A stretch of 64,000 nt of DNA, from assembly GCF_014654785.1 (NCBI RefSeq), contig NZ_BNBD01000002.1, positions 806,001-870,000 of the forward strand. The letters are read 5' to 3'. Each line of letters starts with the position of its first letter. The first letter of the stretch is position 1. This stretch comes from Streptomyces mashuensis (GTDB taxonomy: Bacteria; Actinomycetota; Actinomycetes; Streptomycetales; Streptomycetaceae). Made by a program: the position numbers and the translations under genes. Shown one piece after another: positions 29,434 to 39,622 of this stretch. The notes under the pieces were generated by a model that did not search any database, was not told the DNA's origin, and was given only the letters and a program-made list of their open reading frames with translations.

Positions 29434-29798
29434 CGATGCCCCCAACTCCGTTCATGAACACCACGCTTGACCATTTTCCACCAGGGTCAACCAGTTTTGA
29501 CCGCATTTGACTGTTCGACCGGTTCGACCGCGGGCTGCACGCCTCGCGCGTGCCACAGCCGCCCAGGGCCGCTTCCTGCGCGGGCCCTCGTGCGACATTA
29601 ACGAAGACGGGAGCAGGACGAAGACGCAGCGCAAGCGAAAGACTGCCTTCGGGCGAAAAACTGCGACCGGAAAAAATTTCCGGCCGGTGGCGCGAAGTCG
29701 CGTCATAGTGCGTACCCGGCGCCCTCTCACCGGTGTGCGGCCGCCTCGGACGAGGCAGCCGCGCCACCAGAGAGACGCGAGGAGAGAGGGCGTACGTC
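29434..29798. promoter_or_regulatory. divergent promoter region with TTGACC half-site cluster
   Basis: This 365-bp gap is richer in A/T than its surroundings. TTGACC-like motifs occur at 29467, 29497 and 29507 (TTGACT), an inverted GGTCAA lies at 29485, and TTCGACC lies at 29514 and 29523. A palindrome CCGGAAA-AAA-TTTCCGG sits at 29667-29683, 116 bp before ssgG. The regulator is unknown. Confidence 0.55.
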
Positions 29799-30215
29799 AT
29801 GCACAGCGTGGTGGAGAAGGACGTCGAGGTCCGGCTGGCGGTCTCGCGCGAGAACAGCGTCCCCGTGCCGGCCCGGCTGGTCTACCGTACGGACGACCCC
29901 TACGCCGTCCACATCACCTTCCATCTCGGCTCCGCCGCCCCCGTGACCTGGACGTTCGCCCGTGACCTGCTGATGGAGGGGGCGTTCCGGGCCAGTGGCG
30001 AGGGGGACGTGAGGGTGTTCCCGGGCAAGGAGGGGGGCCGCGCGGTGGTGTGCGTGCTGCTGTCGTCGCCCGACGGCAGCGCGCTGTTGCGGGTGCGGTC
30101 GGGCGAGGTCGGGGAGTGGCTGGAGCGGACGCTGCGCATCGTGCCGCCGGGGCGGGAGCGGGCGTGGCTGGGGCTGGAGCGCGGCCTGCGGGAGCTGCTG
30201 GCGTCGGGGGCGTGA
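29799..30215 (+). CDS. ssgG: SsgA-like sporulation/cell-division protein (probably SsgG)
   Basis: A 138-residue SALP family protein. LVYRTDDPYAVHITFHLGS, VTWTFARDLLMEG, and the final LERTLRIVPPGRE are hallmarks shared with SsgA/SsgB. The ATG at 29799 is preceded by AGGAGAGAGGG. These proteins control septum site selection and sporulation in streptomycetes. The gene symbol rests on remembered synteny with S. coelicolor ssgG (just before hppD and the FAD oxidase), not on a phylogeny. Confidence 0.88.
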   Translation: MHSVVEKDVEVRLAVSRENSVPVPARLVYRTDDPYAVHITFHLGSAAPVTWTFARDLLMEGAFRASGEGDVRVFPGKEGGRAVVCVLLSSPDGSALLRVRSGEVGEWLERTLRIVPPGRERAWLGLERGLRELLASGA

Positions 30216-30276
30216 GCGGGGGCTGGGCCGGGGGCGGGCGCGTGAGCGGGCGCGGGTGCGGGTGCGGGTCGGGCGA

Positions 30277-30326
30277 CCCGTAGGGGCCGGGGAACCCGTA
30301 AGGGACCTACGGGCCCTACGGGTTCC
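30277..30326. repeat. cluster of CCCGTA(G/A)GGG and CCTACGGG motifs
   Basis: CCCGTAGGGG, CCCGTAAGGG and two CCTACGGG motifs lie between the convergent ssgG and FAD oxidase genes. The segment could form several alternative hairpins. Confidence 0.75.
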
Positions 30327-30341
30327 CCCCTCCCCCGGCCG

Positions 30342-31727
30342 TCACTCCGCCGCCGGCAGGTCCAGGACCTTGCCCGGGTTGAGCAGGCCCAGCGGGTCGA
30401 GCACGGCCTTGATGCCGCGCTGGACCTCCAGGGCCACCGGCCCCGCCTCGCGCGCCAGCCACTCCTTCTTCAGCAGGCCCACCCCGTGCTCGCCGGTGAT
30501 GGTGCCGCCCAGTTCCAGCCCCAGCGCCATGATGCGGTGGAAGGACTCCAGCGCCCGCCGCGACTCGTCCGGGTCGGCGGGGTCGAAGCAGACGACGGGG
30601 TGCGTGTTGCCGTCGCCCGCGTGGGCGACGACCCCGATGGTGAGGCCGTGTTCGCGGGCGATGGCGGCGGTGCCGTCGAGCATGGCGGCCAGCCGGGACC
30701 GCGGCACGCACACGTCGTCGATCATCGTCGCGGGCCGCAGCCGCTCCAGCGCCGGCAGGGACAGCCGGCGGGCCTGGAGCAGCAGGTCGGACTCGGCGGC
30801 GTCCTCGGCCGGTACGACCTGCGTGGCGCCGGCCGCCGCGCACAGTTCGCCGACGGCGGCCAGCGCGGGCGCCGGGTCGGGCGTGTCGAAGGCGGCGAGC
30901 AGCAGGGCCTCGGTGGTCTCCGGCAGCCCCATGCGGGCCATGGAGTTGACGGCCCGTACGGTCGTCGCGTCCATCAGCTCCAGCAGCGAGGGCGCGTGGC
31001 CGTCGGCCATGATGCGCCGCACCGCCTCGCAGGCCGCGGCCACGGACGGGAACTCGGCGGCCAGCGCCAGCTGCTGCGGCGGCGCCGGCTTGAGCGCGAG
31101 GACGGCGCGGACGACGATGCCGAGGGTGCCCTCGGAGCCGACGAAGAGGCGGGTGAGGTCGTAGCCGGCGACGCCCTTGGCGGTGCGCCGCCCGGTCGTC
31201 AGCAGCCGGCCGTCGGCGAGGACGACGTCGAGGCCGAGGACGTACTCGGCGGTGACGCCGTACTTGACGCAGCACAGGCCGCCGGAGGCCGTGCCGATGT
31301 TGCCGCCGATGGTGCACTGCTCCCAGCTGGACGGGTCCGGCGGGTAGTACAGGCCCTGCTCGGCGACGGCGCGGGACAGGACCGCGTTGACGACGCCCGG
31401 TTCGGCCACCGCGATGCGCTCGACGGGGTCGATCTCCAGGATGCGGTCCATCTTGACGAGCGAGAGCACGATGCAGCCGTCCGTGGCGTTGGCGGCGCCC
31501 GACAGACCGGTACGCGCCCCTTGCGGGACGACGGGGACGCGCAGCGCGGTGGCGGTGCGCATCACGTGCTGCACCTGCTCGGTGGTGCGGGGCAGGACGA
31601 CGGCGGCGGGGCTGCCGGCGGGGCAGAAGCCGGCCATGTCCCGGGCGTAGGAGGCGGTGACGTCGGGGTCGGTGAGGACGGCTTCGGCGGGGAGCCCTTC
31701 GCGCAGCTGATCGATCAGATCACCCAT
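30342..31727 (-). CDS. FAD-linked oxidase, GlcD/D-lactate dehydrogenase type
   Basis: A 461-residue flavoprotein. It has a PP-loop FAD-binding (FAD_binding_4) domain at residues ~35-215 (VVPQGARTGLSGAANATDG, NIGTASGGLCCVKYG). The FAD-oxidase C-terminal domain follows, with TGEHGVGLLKKEWLAREAG and the end GLLNPGKVLD. It probably oxidises a D-2-hydroxyacid such as glycolate or D-lactate. The ATG at 31727 is used. A terminator-like hairpin separates it from hppD upstream. Confidence 0.92.
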   Translation of the reverse strand: MGDLIDQLREGLPAEAVLTDPDVTASYARDMAGFCPAGSPAAVVLPRTTEQVQHVMRTATALRVPVVPQGARTGLSGAANATDGCIVLSLVKMDRILEIDPVERIAVAEPGVVNAVLSRAVAEQGLYYPPDPSSWEQCTIGGNIGTASGGLCCVKYGVTAEYVLGLDVVLADGRLLTTGRRTAKGVAGYDLTRLFVGSEGTLGIVVRAVLALKPAPPQQLALAAEFPSVAAACEAVRRIMADGHAPSLLELMDATTVRAVNSMARMGLPETTEALLLAAFDTPDPAPALAAVGELCAAAGATQVVPAEDAAESDLLLQARRLSLPALERLRPATMIDDVCVPRSRLAAMLDGTAAIAREHGLTIGVVAHAGDGNTHPVVCFDPADPDESRRALESFHRIMALGLELGGTITGEHGVGLLKKEWLAREAGPVALEVQRGIKAVLDPLGLLNPGKVLDLPAAE

Positions 31728-31729
31728 GA

Positions 31730-31755
31730 CCCCACCCTGCCATCACAGGGTGGGG
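31730..31755 (-). terminator. terminator-like hairpin after hppD
   Basis: CCCCACCCTG and CAGGGTGGGG pair perfectly around a 6-nt loop, 36 bp after hppD and just before the FAD oxidase start codon. Confidence 0.65.
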
Positions 31756-31791
31756 AGGGGAAGATCGCCCGCCGACGGCCCGTACGGGTCG

Positions 31792-33526
<1,735 letters not shown>

Positions 33527-33627
33527 GCGGGGCGGGCGGCGTACGGGGATACGGTGGTGTGTCCGGAATGCGGAACGAAACGCGGAACTACATGCGGGAC
33601 GACTTGCGGGACGAGAGAGGTGGCCGG

Positions 33628-33969
33628 GTGGCGGGGACGGCGGCGGGGCAGGGGCCTGGGCCGGGTGAGCTGATCGAGGTGTTCAAGGCCCTCGGCAACC
33701 CCGCCCGGCTGCAGATCATGCAGTGGCTGAAGGACCCCGAGACGCACTTCGCCGCGTACGAGCCGATCGCGGACCGCCGGACGGTCGGGGTGTGCGTCAC
33801 GCACATCCAGGCGAAGTCGGGGCTCGCCCAGTCGACCGTCTCCAGCTACATGAGCACCCTGGAACGGGCCGGGCTGGTACGGCCCACCCGGGTGGGCAAG
33901 TGGACCCACTACCGGCGTGACGAGGAGCGGCTGGCGGAGGTGGCGCGGGCGATCGGCACGGAGGTCTAA
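33628..33969 (+). CDS. ArsR-family transcriptional regulator
   Basis: A ~113-residue winged-helix protein. ELIEVFKALGNPARLQIMQWL, then THIQAKSGLAQSTVSSYMSTLERAGLV (recognition helix), and the wing RVGKWTHYRRDE. The GTG at 33628 is chosen for its AGAGAGG site; ATGs at 33568 and 33592 would add up to 20 residues. No ArsR-type CxC metal site is present, so it may sense something other than metal. The nearly palindromic ATCGCAATATGTCGAT downstream suggests it controls the next gene. Confidence 0.85.
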   Translation: MAGTAAGQGPGPGELIEVFKALGNPARLQIMQWLKDPETHFAAYEPIADRRTVGVCVTHIQAKSGLAQSTVSSYMSTLERAGLVRPTRVGKWTHYRRDEERLAEVARAIGTEV

Positions 33970-33982
33970 ATCCCATTGACGC

Positions 33983-33998
33983 ATCGCAATATGTCGAT
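33983..33998. promoter_or_regulatory. ArsR-type operator-like imperfect palindrome
   Basis: ATCGCAATATGTCGAT is symmetric at 12 of 16 positions, with an ATAT core. It sits in the 40-bp gap between the ArsR regulator and the quinone reductase gene. Confidence 0.55.
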
Positions 33999-34009
33999 AC
34001 GCTCGCGTC

Positions 34010-34699
34010 ATGCCGACACTCCCCCGCGCCCTGATCGTGCACGCCCACCCCGAGCCGCTCTCATTCAGCACCGCGCAGATGACCACCGCGGCGCAGGCCC
34101 TGCGGGACGCCGGGTACCAGGTCGACGTCCTCGACCTCTACGGCCTCCACGCCGAGGGCTGGGGCCCGGTCCTCGGGCGTGACGACTTCCCGCCCGTGGA
34201 AGGCCACTTCAAGCCGCAGGCCGAGCAGATGCGCGCGGTCAAGGAGGGGACGCTGGACGCGACCGTCCGGGCCCACCTCGACCGGCTGCTCGCCGCGGAC
34301 CTGCTCGTGCTGTCGTTCCCGCTGTGGTGGTTCTCGCTGCCCGCCGTCCTCAAGGGCTGGATCGACCGGGTCTTCGTGATGGGCGGGGTCTTCGGCGGCG
34401 ACCACGGCACCTTCGGCGACGGCGCGCTCGCCGGGAAGCGGGCCATGCTGCTGGTCACGACCGGCGGGTCCGGAGAGGCGTTCCAGCCGGGCGGCGCGGT
34501 CGGGCCGATGGACGACTTCCTCTTCCATATCCACCGCGGCATGTTCGAGTTCGTCGGCTACGAGGTCCTCGAACCCGTCATCACCTACGGGCCGGCCCGG
34601 ATGACCGACGACGAGCGGACGACGGCGCTGGAGACGGTGCGGGAATCGGTCGGGGTCAGGGTCAGGGCCGGGGCAGGGTACGAGGCCGGGGCCGCCTAG
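34010..34699 (+). CDS. NAD(P)H dehydrogenase (quinone), flavodoxin-like fold
   Basis: A 229-residue FMN/FAD oxidoreductase of the MdaB/KefF type. The N-terminal RALIVHAHPEPLSFS, the PLWWFSLPAVLKGWIDRVFV active-site segment and the TTGGSGEAF loop are typical. It reduces quinones by two electrons and so protects against redox cycling. It lies 40 bp after an ArsR regulator, which probably represses it. ATG 34010. Confidence 0.92.
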   Translation: MPTLPRALIVHAHPEPLSFSTAQMTTAAQALRDAGYQVDVLDLYGLHAEGWGPVLGRDDFPPVEGHFKPQAEQMRAVKEGTLDATVRAHLDRLLAADLLVLSFPLWWFSLPAVLKGWIDRVFVMGGVFGGDHGTFGDGALAGKRAMLLVTTGGSGEAFQPGGAVGPMDDFLFHIHRGMFEFVGYEVLEPVITYGPARMTDDERTTALETVRESVGVRVRAGAGYEAGAA

Positions 34700-34741
34700 A
34701 GGGCTGCCTAGGGGCCACCCGGAGCGCCACCCGGAGGCCGC

Positions 34742-35587
34742 CTAGGACGAGCAGCTGGGCACCGGCCGGCCCGCGGACAGGTCCTTGAGGGCGCCGACCG
34801 CCCCCTTGAGGTTCGTCACCGGGATCAGCCGGAGGCCCTTGGGCAGTTCGCCCGTCGCGTCCGAGCACTCCTCCTTCGGCACGAGGAAGACGGTCGCCCC
34901 GTCCCGGTGCGCCGCCTGCATCTTGAGCGACACACCACCGACGGGCCCCACCGTGCCGTCCGGTTCGATCGTGCCCGTTCCGGCGATGGTCCTGCCGCCC
35001 GTCAGGTCGCCGCCGCGGCCGTCGCCGTCCAGCTTGTCGACGATGCCGAGCGCGAACAGCAGGCCGGCGCTGGGCCCGCCGATGTCGGCCAGGCGCAGCC
35101 CGACCTTGACGTCGCCGGGCGAGCGGTGCAGGAGGGCGAGCGCGGCCTGGGTGGCGGCGTCCTGCGACTTCTTCATGTCGGAGAGGTTGTGCTGCTCGAT
35201 CTCCTGGTCGGACTTGCCCGCCGGGTAGACGGCGTCGTGCGGCATGACCGCGCGGTCGGTGCGGAACCAGCCGGAGACCACGTCGGCGAGCCGGACCTCG
35301 ACATCGGGGCCGGTGGCCCCGATGGCGGTCATGCGCAGCTGACCGCTGGTGCCGCGGGTCGGCGTCCCCTGGATGGTGATCACCGGCTGTCCCTTGTCCA
35401 CGCCCAGGACGTTCACGGTCGCGCTGGGCTGCGCGATCGTGAACGGCAGCGGCGCCAGGACGGCGACGGCGAGCAGAGCGACGACGGGCGCGGCGCAGAC
35501 GGCGAGCGTACGCAGCCGGCGGCGGGCGGCGCGGGCGCCGGAGGCGTCGGGTGCGGGGGCGGAGGCGTCGGAGGGCGCGGCAGGCAT
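34742..35587 (-). CDS. YlbL-like membrane-anchored Lon-type (S16) protease
   Basis: A 281-residue protein with one N-terminal membrane anchor (~25-50) and an extracytoplasmic part. The C-terminal domain is a Lon-like S16 peptidase: Ser in DIGGPSAGLLFALGI and Lys in VSLKMQAAHRDGA form the dyad. The middle ~80 residues replace the usual PDZ domain and show only weak resemblance. The substrate is unknown; the B. subtilis relative YlbL affects cell division after DNA damage. Confidence 0.9.
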   Translation of the reverse strand: MPAAPSDASAPAPDASGARAARRRLRTLAVCAAPVVALLAVAVLAPLPFTIAQPSATVNVLGVDKGQPVITIQGTPTRGTSGQLRMTAIGATGPDVEVRLADVVSGWFRTDRAVMPHDAVYPAGKSDQEIEQHNLSDMKKSQDAATQAALALLHRSPGDVKVGLRLADIGGPSAGLLFALGIVDKLDGDGRGGDLTGGRTIAGTGTIEPDGTVGPVGGVSLKMQAAHRDGATVFLVPKEECSDATGELPKGLRLIPVTNLKGAVGALKDLSAGRPVPSCSS

Positions 35588-35686
35588 GCGTCGAATCTAG
35601 TTCACGCCGGCCGCGCGACCGTGCTCCGGGGGCGTGCGCGCAGTCGGGCGCGCCGAGCCCCGCCCCCGTACCGTCACCCCTCCCCG

Positions 35687-36328
35687 TCAGCGGAGGGCGT
35701 CCGCGACCTCCTTCGCCGCTTCCATCACGCGCGGGCCGACCCGTTCCGGGACCGTGTCCGACAGCAGCACCACGCCGACGCTGCCCTCGATGCCGGTCAC
35801 GCCGAGGAGCGGCGCGGCCGCACCGCTGGCGCCGGCCTCCAGTTCGCCGTGCGTGAGCGCGTACCCCGGCTGGTCCACCTCGCCGCGCCGGGCGGCGAGG
35901 ATGGCCCGGCCGGCCGCGCCGCGGTCCAGGGGGTGACGGAACCCGGCGCGGTAGGCCACGTGGTAGTCGGTCCAGCTCGGTTCGACAACGGCGACGGCCA
36001 GCGCCTCCGCGCCGTCGACCAGCGTGAGGTGTGCGGTGGCGCCGACGTCCTCCGCCAGGGAGCGCAGCGCCGGCAGCGCCGCCTCCCGTACCAGGGGGTG
36101 CACCTGCCGGCCGAGCCGCAGCACGCCCAGGCCCACGCGGGCGCGGCCGCCGATGTCGCGCCGTACGAGTGCGTGCTGCTCGAGCGTGGCCAGCAGACGG
36201 TAGACGACCGTGCGGTTGACGCCGAGGCGGAGCGACAGCTCCGTGACGGTCAGGCCGTGGTCGCTGTCGGCGAGCAGTTTGAGGACGCGCAGTCCTCTGT
36301 CGAGCGTCTGCGAGGTCTCCGCGGTCAC
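35687..36328 (-). CDS. IclR-family transcriptional regulator
   Basis: A 213-residue regulator. The N-terminal winged helix is TLDRGLRVLKLLADSDHGLTVTELSLRLGVNRTVVYRLLATLE. The effector domain follows, with TAHLTLVDGAEALAVAVVEP and YRAGFRHPLDRGAAGRAIL. It starts at GTG 36328, with GGAGGAGGGG upstream. It is shorter than the usual ~250 residues. Its target is not obvious, because no metabolic operon is adjacent. Confidence 0.9.
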   Translation of the reverse strand: MTAETSQTLDRGLRVLKLLADSDHGLTVTELSLRLGVNRTVVYRLLATLEQHALVRRDIGGRARVGLGVLRLGRQVHPLVREAALPALRSLAEDVGATAHLTLVDGAEALAVAVVEPSWTDYHVAYRAGFRHPLDRGAAGRAILAARRGEVDQPGYALTHGELEAGASGAAAPLLGVTGIEGSVGVVLLSDTVPERVGPRVMEAAKEVADALR

Positions 36329-36589
36329 GACGCCCCTCCTCCGATGAGTGGCGGCCCTCGTCGCGGTGGGGTTGCGCCGCCGGTCCCGTCCGGCAGCGCG
36401 CGAGAAGAGGCCGCCGGCCGTTAGACGCATGATCCGGCTGCGCTCCGCGGCGCCGCTGCCACGGGGCGTGTGCGTGACCGGCACCGTAACGCCGCCGGTC
36501 CGCTCAGCGAAAGAGTCTGCCCACAATCCGGTCACCGCGAACCGCCGCGCGCCGGGCGCGCGGCGTCAACGGCGCTGTCACCGGCGCCG

Positions 36590-38380
36590 TCATCGCATGC
36601 GGGTGGCCCACTCCCGGACCTTCTTGATGCGCTCCTGCAGCTGACCCGCCGTCGCCTCGGCGCTCGGCGGGCCGCCGCACACCCGGCGCAGCTCCGTGTG
36701 GACGACACCGTGCGGCTTGCCGCTCTGGTGCACGTACGCGCCGACCAGGCTGTTGAGCTCCTTGCGCAGCTCCATCAGCTCCTTGTGCGTCACCACCGGG
36801 CGCCGCTCGGCAGGCAGTTCCAGCAGGTCGGCCTCCGTGTCGGGCTTGCGGCGGCTGTGCGCGATCTGCCGGGCCTGGCGCTTCTGGAGCAGCAACTGCA
36901 CCTGGTCGGGCTCCAGCAGGCCGGGGATGCCGAGGTAGTCCTGCTCCTCCTCGCTGCCCGGGTGCGCCTGCATGCCGAACTCGGCGCTGTTGTACAGCAC
37001 CCGGTCGAACACGGCGTCCGAGCCGAGCGCCTCGAAGGGCAGCATGTCCTGCTCGCCCGTGTCCTCGTCCTGCTGCTTCTCCGCCTCGGCGAGGAGCTTC
37101 TCCTCCTCCGCGTACGGGTTCTCCTCCTCGCCCTCCTTCGTGGGCTTGTCCAGGACGTGGTCGCGCTCCACCTCCATCTCGTTGGCGAAGCTCAGCAGCG
37201 TCGGGATGGTGGGGAGGAAGACGGACGCGGTCTCGCCGCGCCGGCGGGACCGCACGAAACGGCCGACGGCCTGCGCGAAGAACAGCGGCGTCGAGATCGT
37301 CGTGGCGTACACGCCGACCGCCAGGCGCGGCACGTCCACGCCCTCGGACACCATGCGGACGGCGACCATCCAGCGGTCGTCGGACTGGGAGAAGTCGTCG
37401 ATGCGCTGCGAGGCGCCGGCGTCGTCGGAGAGGACGAGCGTGGCACCCTCGCCGGTGATCTCACGGATCAGCTTGGCGTACGCACGGGCCGACTCCTGGT
37501 CGGACGCGATGACGAGCGCACCCGCGTCGGGGATGCTCTTGCGGACCTCGCTGAGACGGCGGTCGGCGGCGCGCAGCACGTTGGGCATCCAGTCGCCGCG
37601 CGGGTCCAGGGCCGTGCGCCACGCCTGCGAGACGGCGTCCTTGGTCATCGGCTCGCCGAGGCGGGCCTCCAGCTCGTCGCCCGCCTTGGTGCGCCAGCGC
37701 ATGTTGCCGCTGTAGGAGAGGAAGATGACGGGCCGCACGACGCCGTCGTTGAGGGCGTTGCCGTAGCCGTAGGTGTAGTCGGCGGCCGAGCGGCGGATGC
37801 CGTCCGAGCCCTCCTCGTACGTCACGAAGGGGATGGGGTTGGTGTCGGAACGGAACGGCGTACCGGTCAGGCAGAGACGGCGGGTGGCCGGCTCGAACGC
37901 CTCCAGACAGGCCTCGCCCCAGGACTTGGAGTCACCGGCGTGGTGGATCTCGTCGAGGATGACGAGCGTCTTGCGCTGCTCGCACCGGTTGCGGTGCAGC
38001 ATGGGCCGCACGCCCACGCCGGCGTAGGTGACGGCCACGCCGTGGTACTCGCGGCCGAGAGGCCCGGCGCTGTACTCGGGATCCAGCTTGATACCTATGC
38101 GCGCGGCCGCCTCCGCCCACTGCTTCTTCAGGTGCTCGGTCGGGGCGACGACGGCCACCTGCTGCACGACGTGGTGGTGCAGCAGCCAGGAGGCGAGGGT
38201 GAGCGCGAAGGTGGTCTTTCCGGCGCCGGGGGTCGCCACGGCGAGGAAGTCACGCGGCTGGGTCTGCAGGTACTTCCCCATCGCGCCTTCCTGCCAGGCA
38301 CGCAGCTTGTTGGCCGTACCCCAGGGGGCGCGGTTGGGGAAGGCGGGCGAGAGGTGGTGATGGGCGGCGGTGGTAGTCAC
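36590..38380 (-). CDS. superfamily 2 DEAD/DEAH-box helicase
   Basis: A 596-residue ATPase. Walker A is TPGAGKTTFAL, motif II is LDEIHHAG, motif III is TGTPFRSD, and motif VI is QAVGRFVRSRR. The C-terminal ~200 residues contain an acidic Glu-rich stretch (EEEKLLAEAEKQQDEDTGEQD) and helical segments. It resembles the restriction-type ResIII helicase group common in streptomycetes, but no nuclease or methylase gene is nearby. GTG start at 38380 with GGAGA upstream. The role is probably in nucleic-acid metabolism. Confidence 0.92.
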   Translation of the reverse strand: MTTTAAHHHLSPAFPNRAPWGTANKLRAWQEGAMGKYLQTQPRDFLAVATPGAGKTTFALTLASWLLHHHVVQQVAVVAPTEHLKKQWAEAAARIGIKLDPEYSAGPLGREYHGVAVTYAGVGVRPMLHRNRCEQRKTLVILDEIHHAGDSKSWGEACLEAFEPATRRLCLTGTPFRSDTNPIPFVTYEEGSDGIRRSAADYTYGYGNALNDGVVRPVIFLSYSGNMRWRTKAGDELEARLGEPMTKDAVSQAWRTALDPRGDWMPNVLRAADRRLSEVRKSIPDAGALVIASDQESARAYAKLIREITGEGATLVLSDDAGASQRIDDFSQSDDRWMVAVRMVSEGVDVPRLAVGVYATTISTPLFFAQAVGRFVRSRRRGETASVFLPTIPTLLSFANEMEVERDHVLDKPTKEGEEENPYAEEEKLLAEAEKQQDEDTGEQDMLPFEALGSDAVFDRVLYNSAEFGMQAHPGSEEEQDYLGIPGLLEPDQVQLLLQKRQARQIAHSRRKPDTEADLLELPAERRPVVTHKELMELRKELNSLVGAYVHQSGKPHGVVHTELRRVCGGPPSAEATAGQLQERIKKVREWATRMR

Positions 38381-38388
38381 GGTCTCCG

Positions 38389-38560
38389 TCGGCGGTCGGC
38401 TCTCGGCGGTCGGCTGGTCGGTTGCGGGCGGGCTTCCGGCTGGTCGTCGTCGGTCGGTCGCTGGTCGGTTACTGGTCGGCTGCGGGCGGGCTTCCGGCTG
38501 GTCGGTCGCTGGTCGGTCGCCGGCGGGCTTCCGGCTGGTCGTCCTGGTCGGCCTGGTCGT
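38389..38560. repeat. GGTCGG-rich imperfect tandem repeats upstream of the helicase
   Basis: Three copies of a 24-bp core (GGCGGGCTTCCGGCTGGTCG preceded by four variable bases) start at 38423, 38481 and 38518. They are separated by GGTCGG-type short repeats. The segment lies directly upstream of the helicase start. Confidence 0.8.
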
Positions 38561-39622
38561 TCCGGCTGTCGCCGGCCGGCTTCCGGCCGCCGGCGGCGGT
38601 TCCGCCGACCGCGTCGTCCGGCAACCTGCCGGCCCGGCAGGAGCCGCCCGGCACGGCGAGCGGGAACCGCGTCAGCCTACCTGCGCCCCGGCCCCCCTCC
38701 GGGTGAGACCTGCGGCCCTCACCCGAGGGTGGGACGGACGTCACATACCCGGCTCGGGCCCCACCCCGACCCTGTGGGTGGGGAGCGGTACGGGGGGTGG
38801 GGGCGATGCGCTGGGGGGTGTGCGGGGCGGGCCCCGGAGGGCCCGGTGGCGGGGCGCCGCGGGGACCCGTACGGGTTCCGTAGGGCGCTCGGGGTGAGGA
38901 CGGGGGTGTGGGCGGCCCCGGGGGTCCCGTACGGGTCGGGTCGGGGACCCGGAGGGGGCGCGACGGATCCGGACGGGCCCGGGGCGCGGCGCCGCTCGGT
39001 CCCGTACGGGCCCTACGGCGCTAGACGACGGAGCCGGGGCAGGGCTGCGGGCCGCCCCCGGATCCCGTACGGGTCGCCGACAACCGCGAGGGGCCACGAC
39101 GGATCCCTTACGGGCCCTAAGGGCGTGTCCGGCGGATCTTCGTCACGCGCTACCACGGCGCCCCGTAGGGGCGCGGGGAACTGCGCGACAAGCCACGACG
39201 CGCCCGCGGCCGGCCCCGGGGTGGCGTGGCAGCTGCGGGCCGTCGGTGGCCGATCGCGCCCACGCGGCGGAGCCGCAGACCGACACCGCCCCGCGTCCCT
39301 ATGGGGCACTGCATGATCCGCCGGACACGCCCTGGGGCGCACGACGACCGAGTCGGGCCGGGGCCGCCGGCCACCCCGGCATTCCGTACGGGTCAGCGGC
39401 AACCCGGAAGGGCCGCGACGGGTCCCCTACGGGCCCGGCGGCACGGCACCGGGGGCTCCGAGGCCGGCCCGCCCGTGTCCGGACCACCCGTAGGGGTGCG
39501 GGGAGCCCCGATGCGGTCGCCGCCCGCATCCCTACCCGTACGGCCCGGCGGCGCAGCCCCGGTGCGGCCGCGCCCGTACGGGACCGTGACCGTACGCGGC
39601 CAGCAGCCGGGCCCCGCCTGGG
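38561..39622. other. non-coding, repeat-rich region between helicase and MFS genes
   Basis: No credible gene in over 1 kb. It contains several CCCGTACGGG-family decamers (e.g. 38865, 38929, 39000, 39064). It also has a ~54-bp diverged direct repeat (39064-39117 and 39384-39437) and the MITE-like element at 39121-39332. Open frames here have atypical codon use and no recognisable protein. Confidence 0.7.
39121..39332. mobile_element. MITE-like 212-bp element with 18-bp terminal inverted repeats
   Basis: The ends GGGCGTGTCCGGCGGATC (39121-39138) and GATCCGCCGGACACGCCC (39315-39332) are perfect inverted repeats. The interior has no ORF of its own. It includes GGGGCGCGGGGAACTGCGCG (about 39170-39190), a string I recall as very common in Streptomyces intergenic DNA. 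No clear target-site duplication is visible. Confidence 0.65.

Noticed and set aside
36470..39316. Very long plus-strand open frame (~948 codons) over the helicase gene
   Set aside because: It is antisense to a helicase with all motifs intact. Its translation is low-complexity Arg/Gly/Pro/Val sequence typical of shadow frames in GC-rich DNA.
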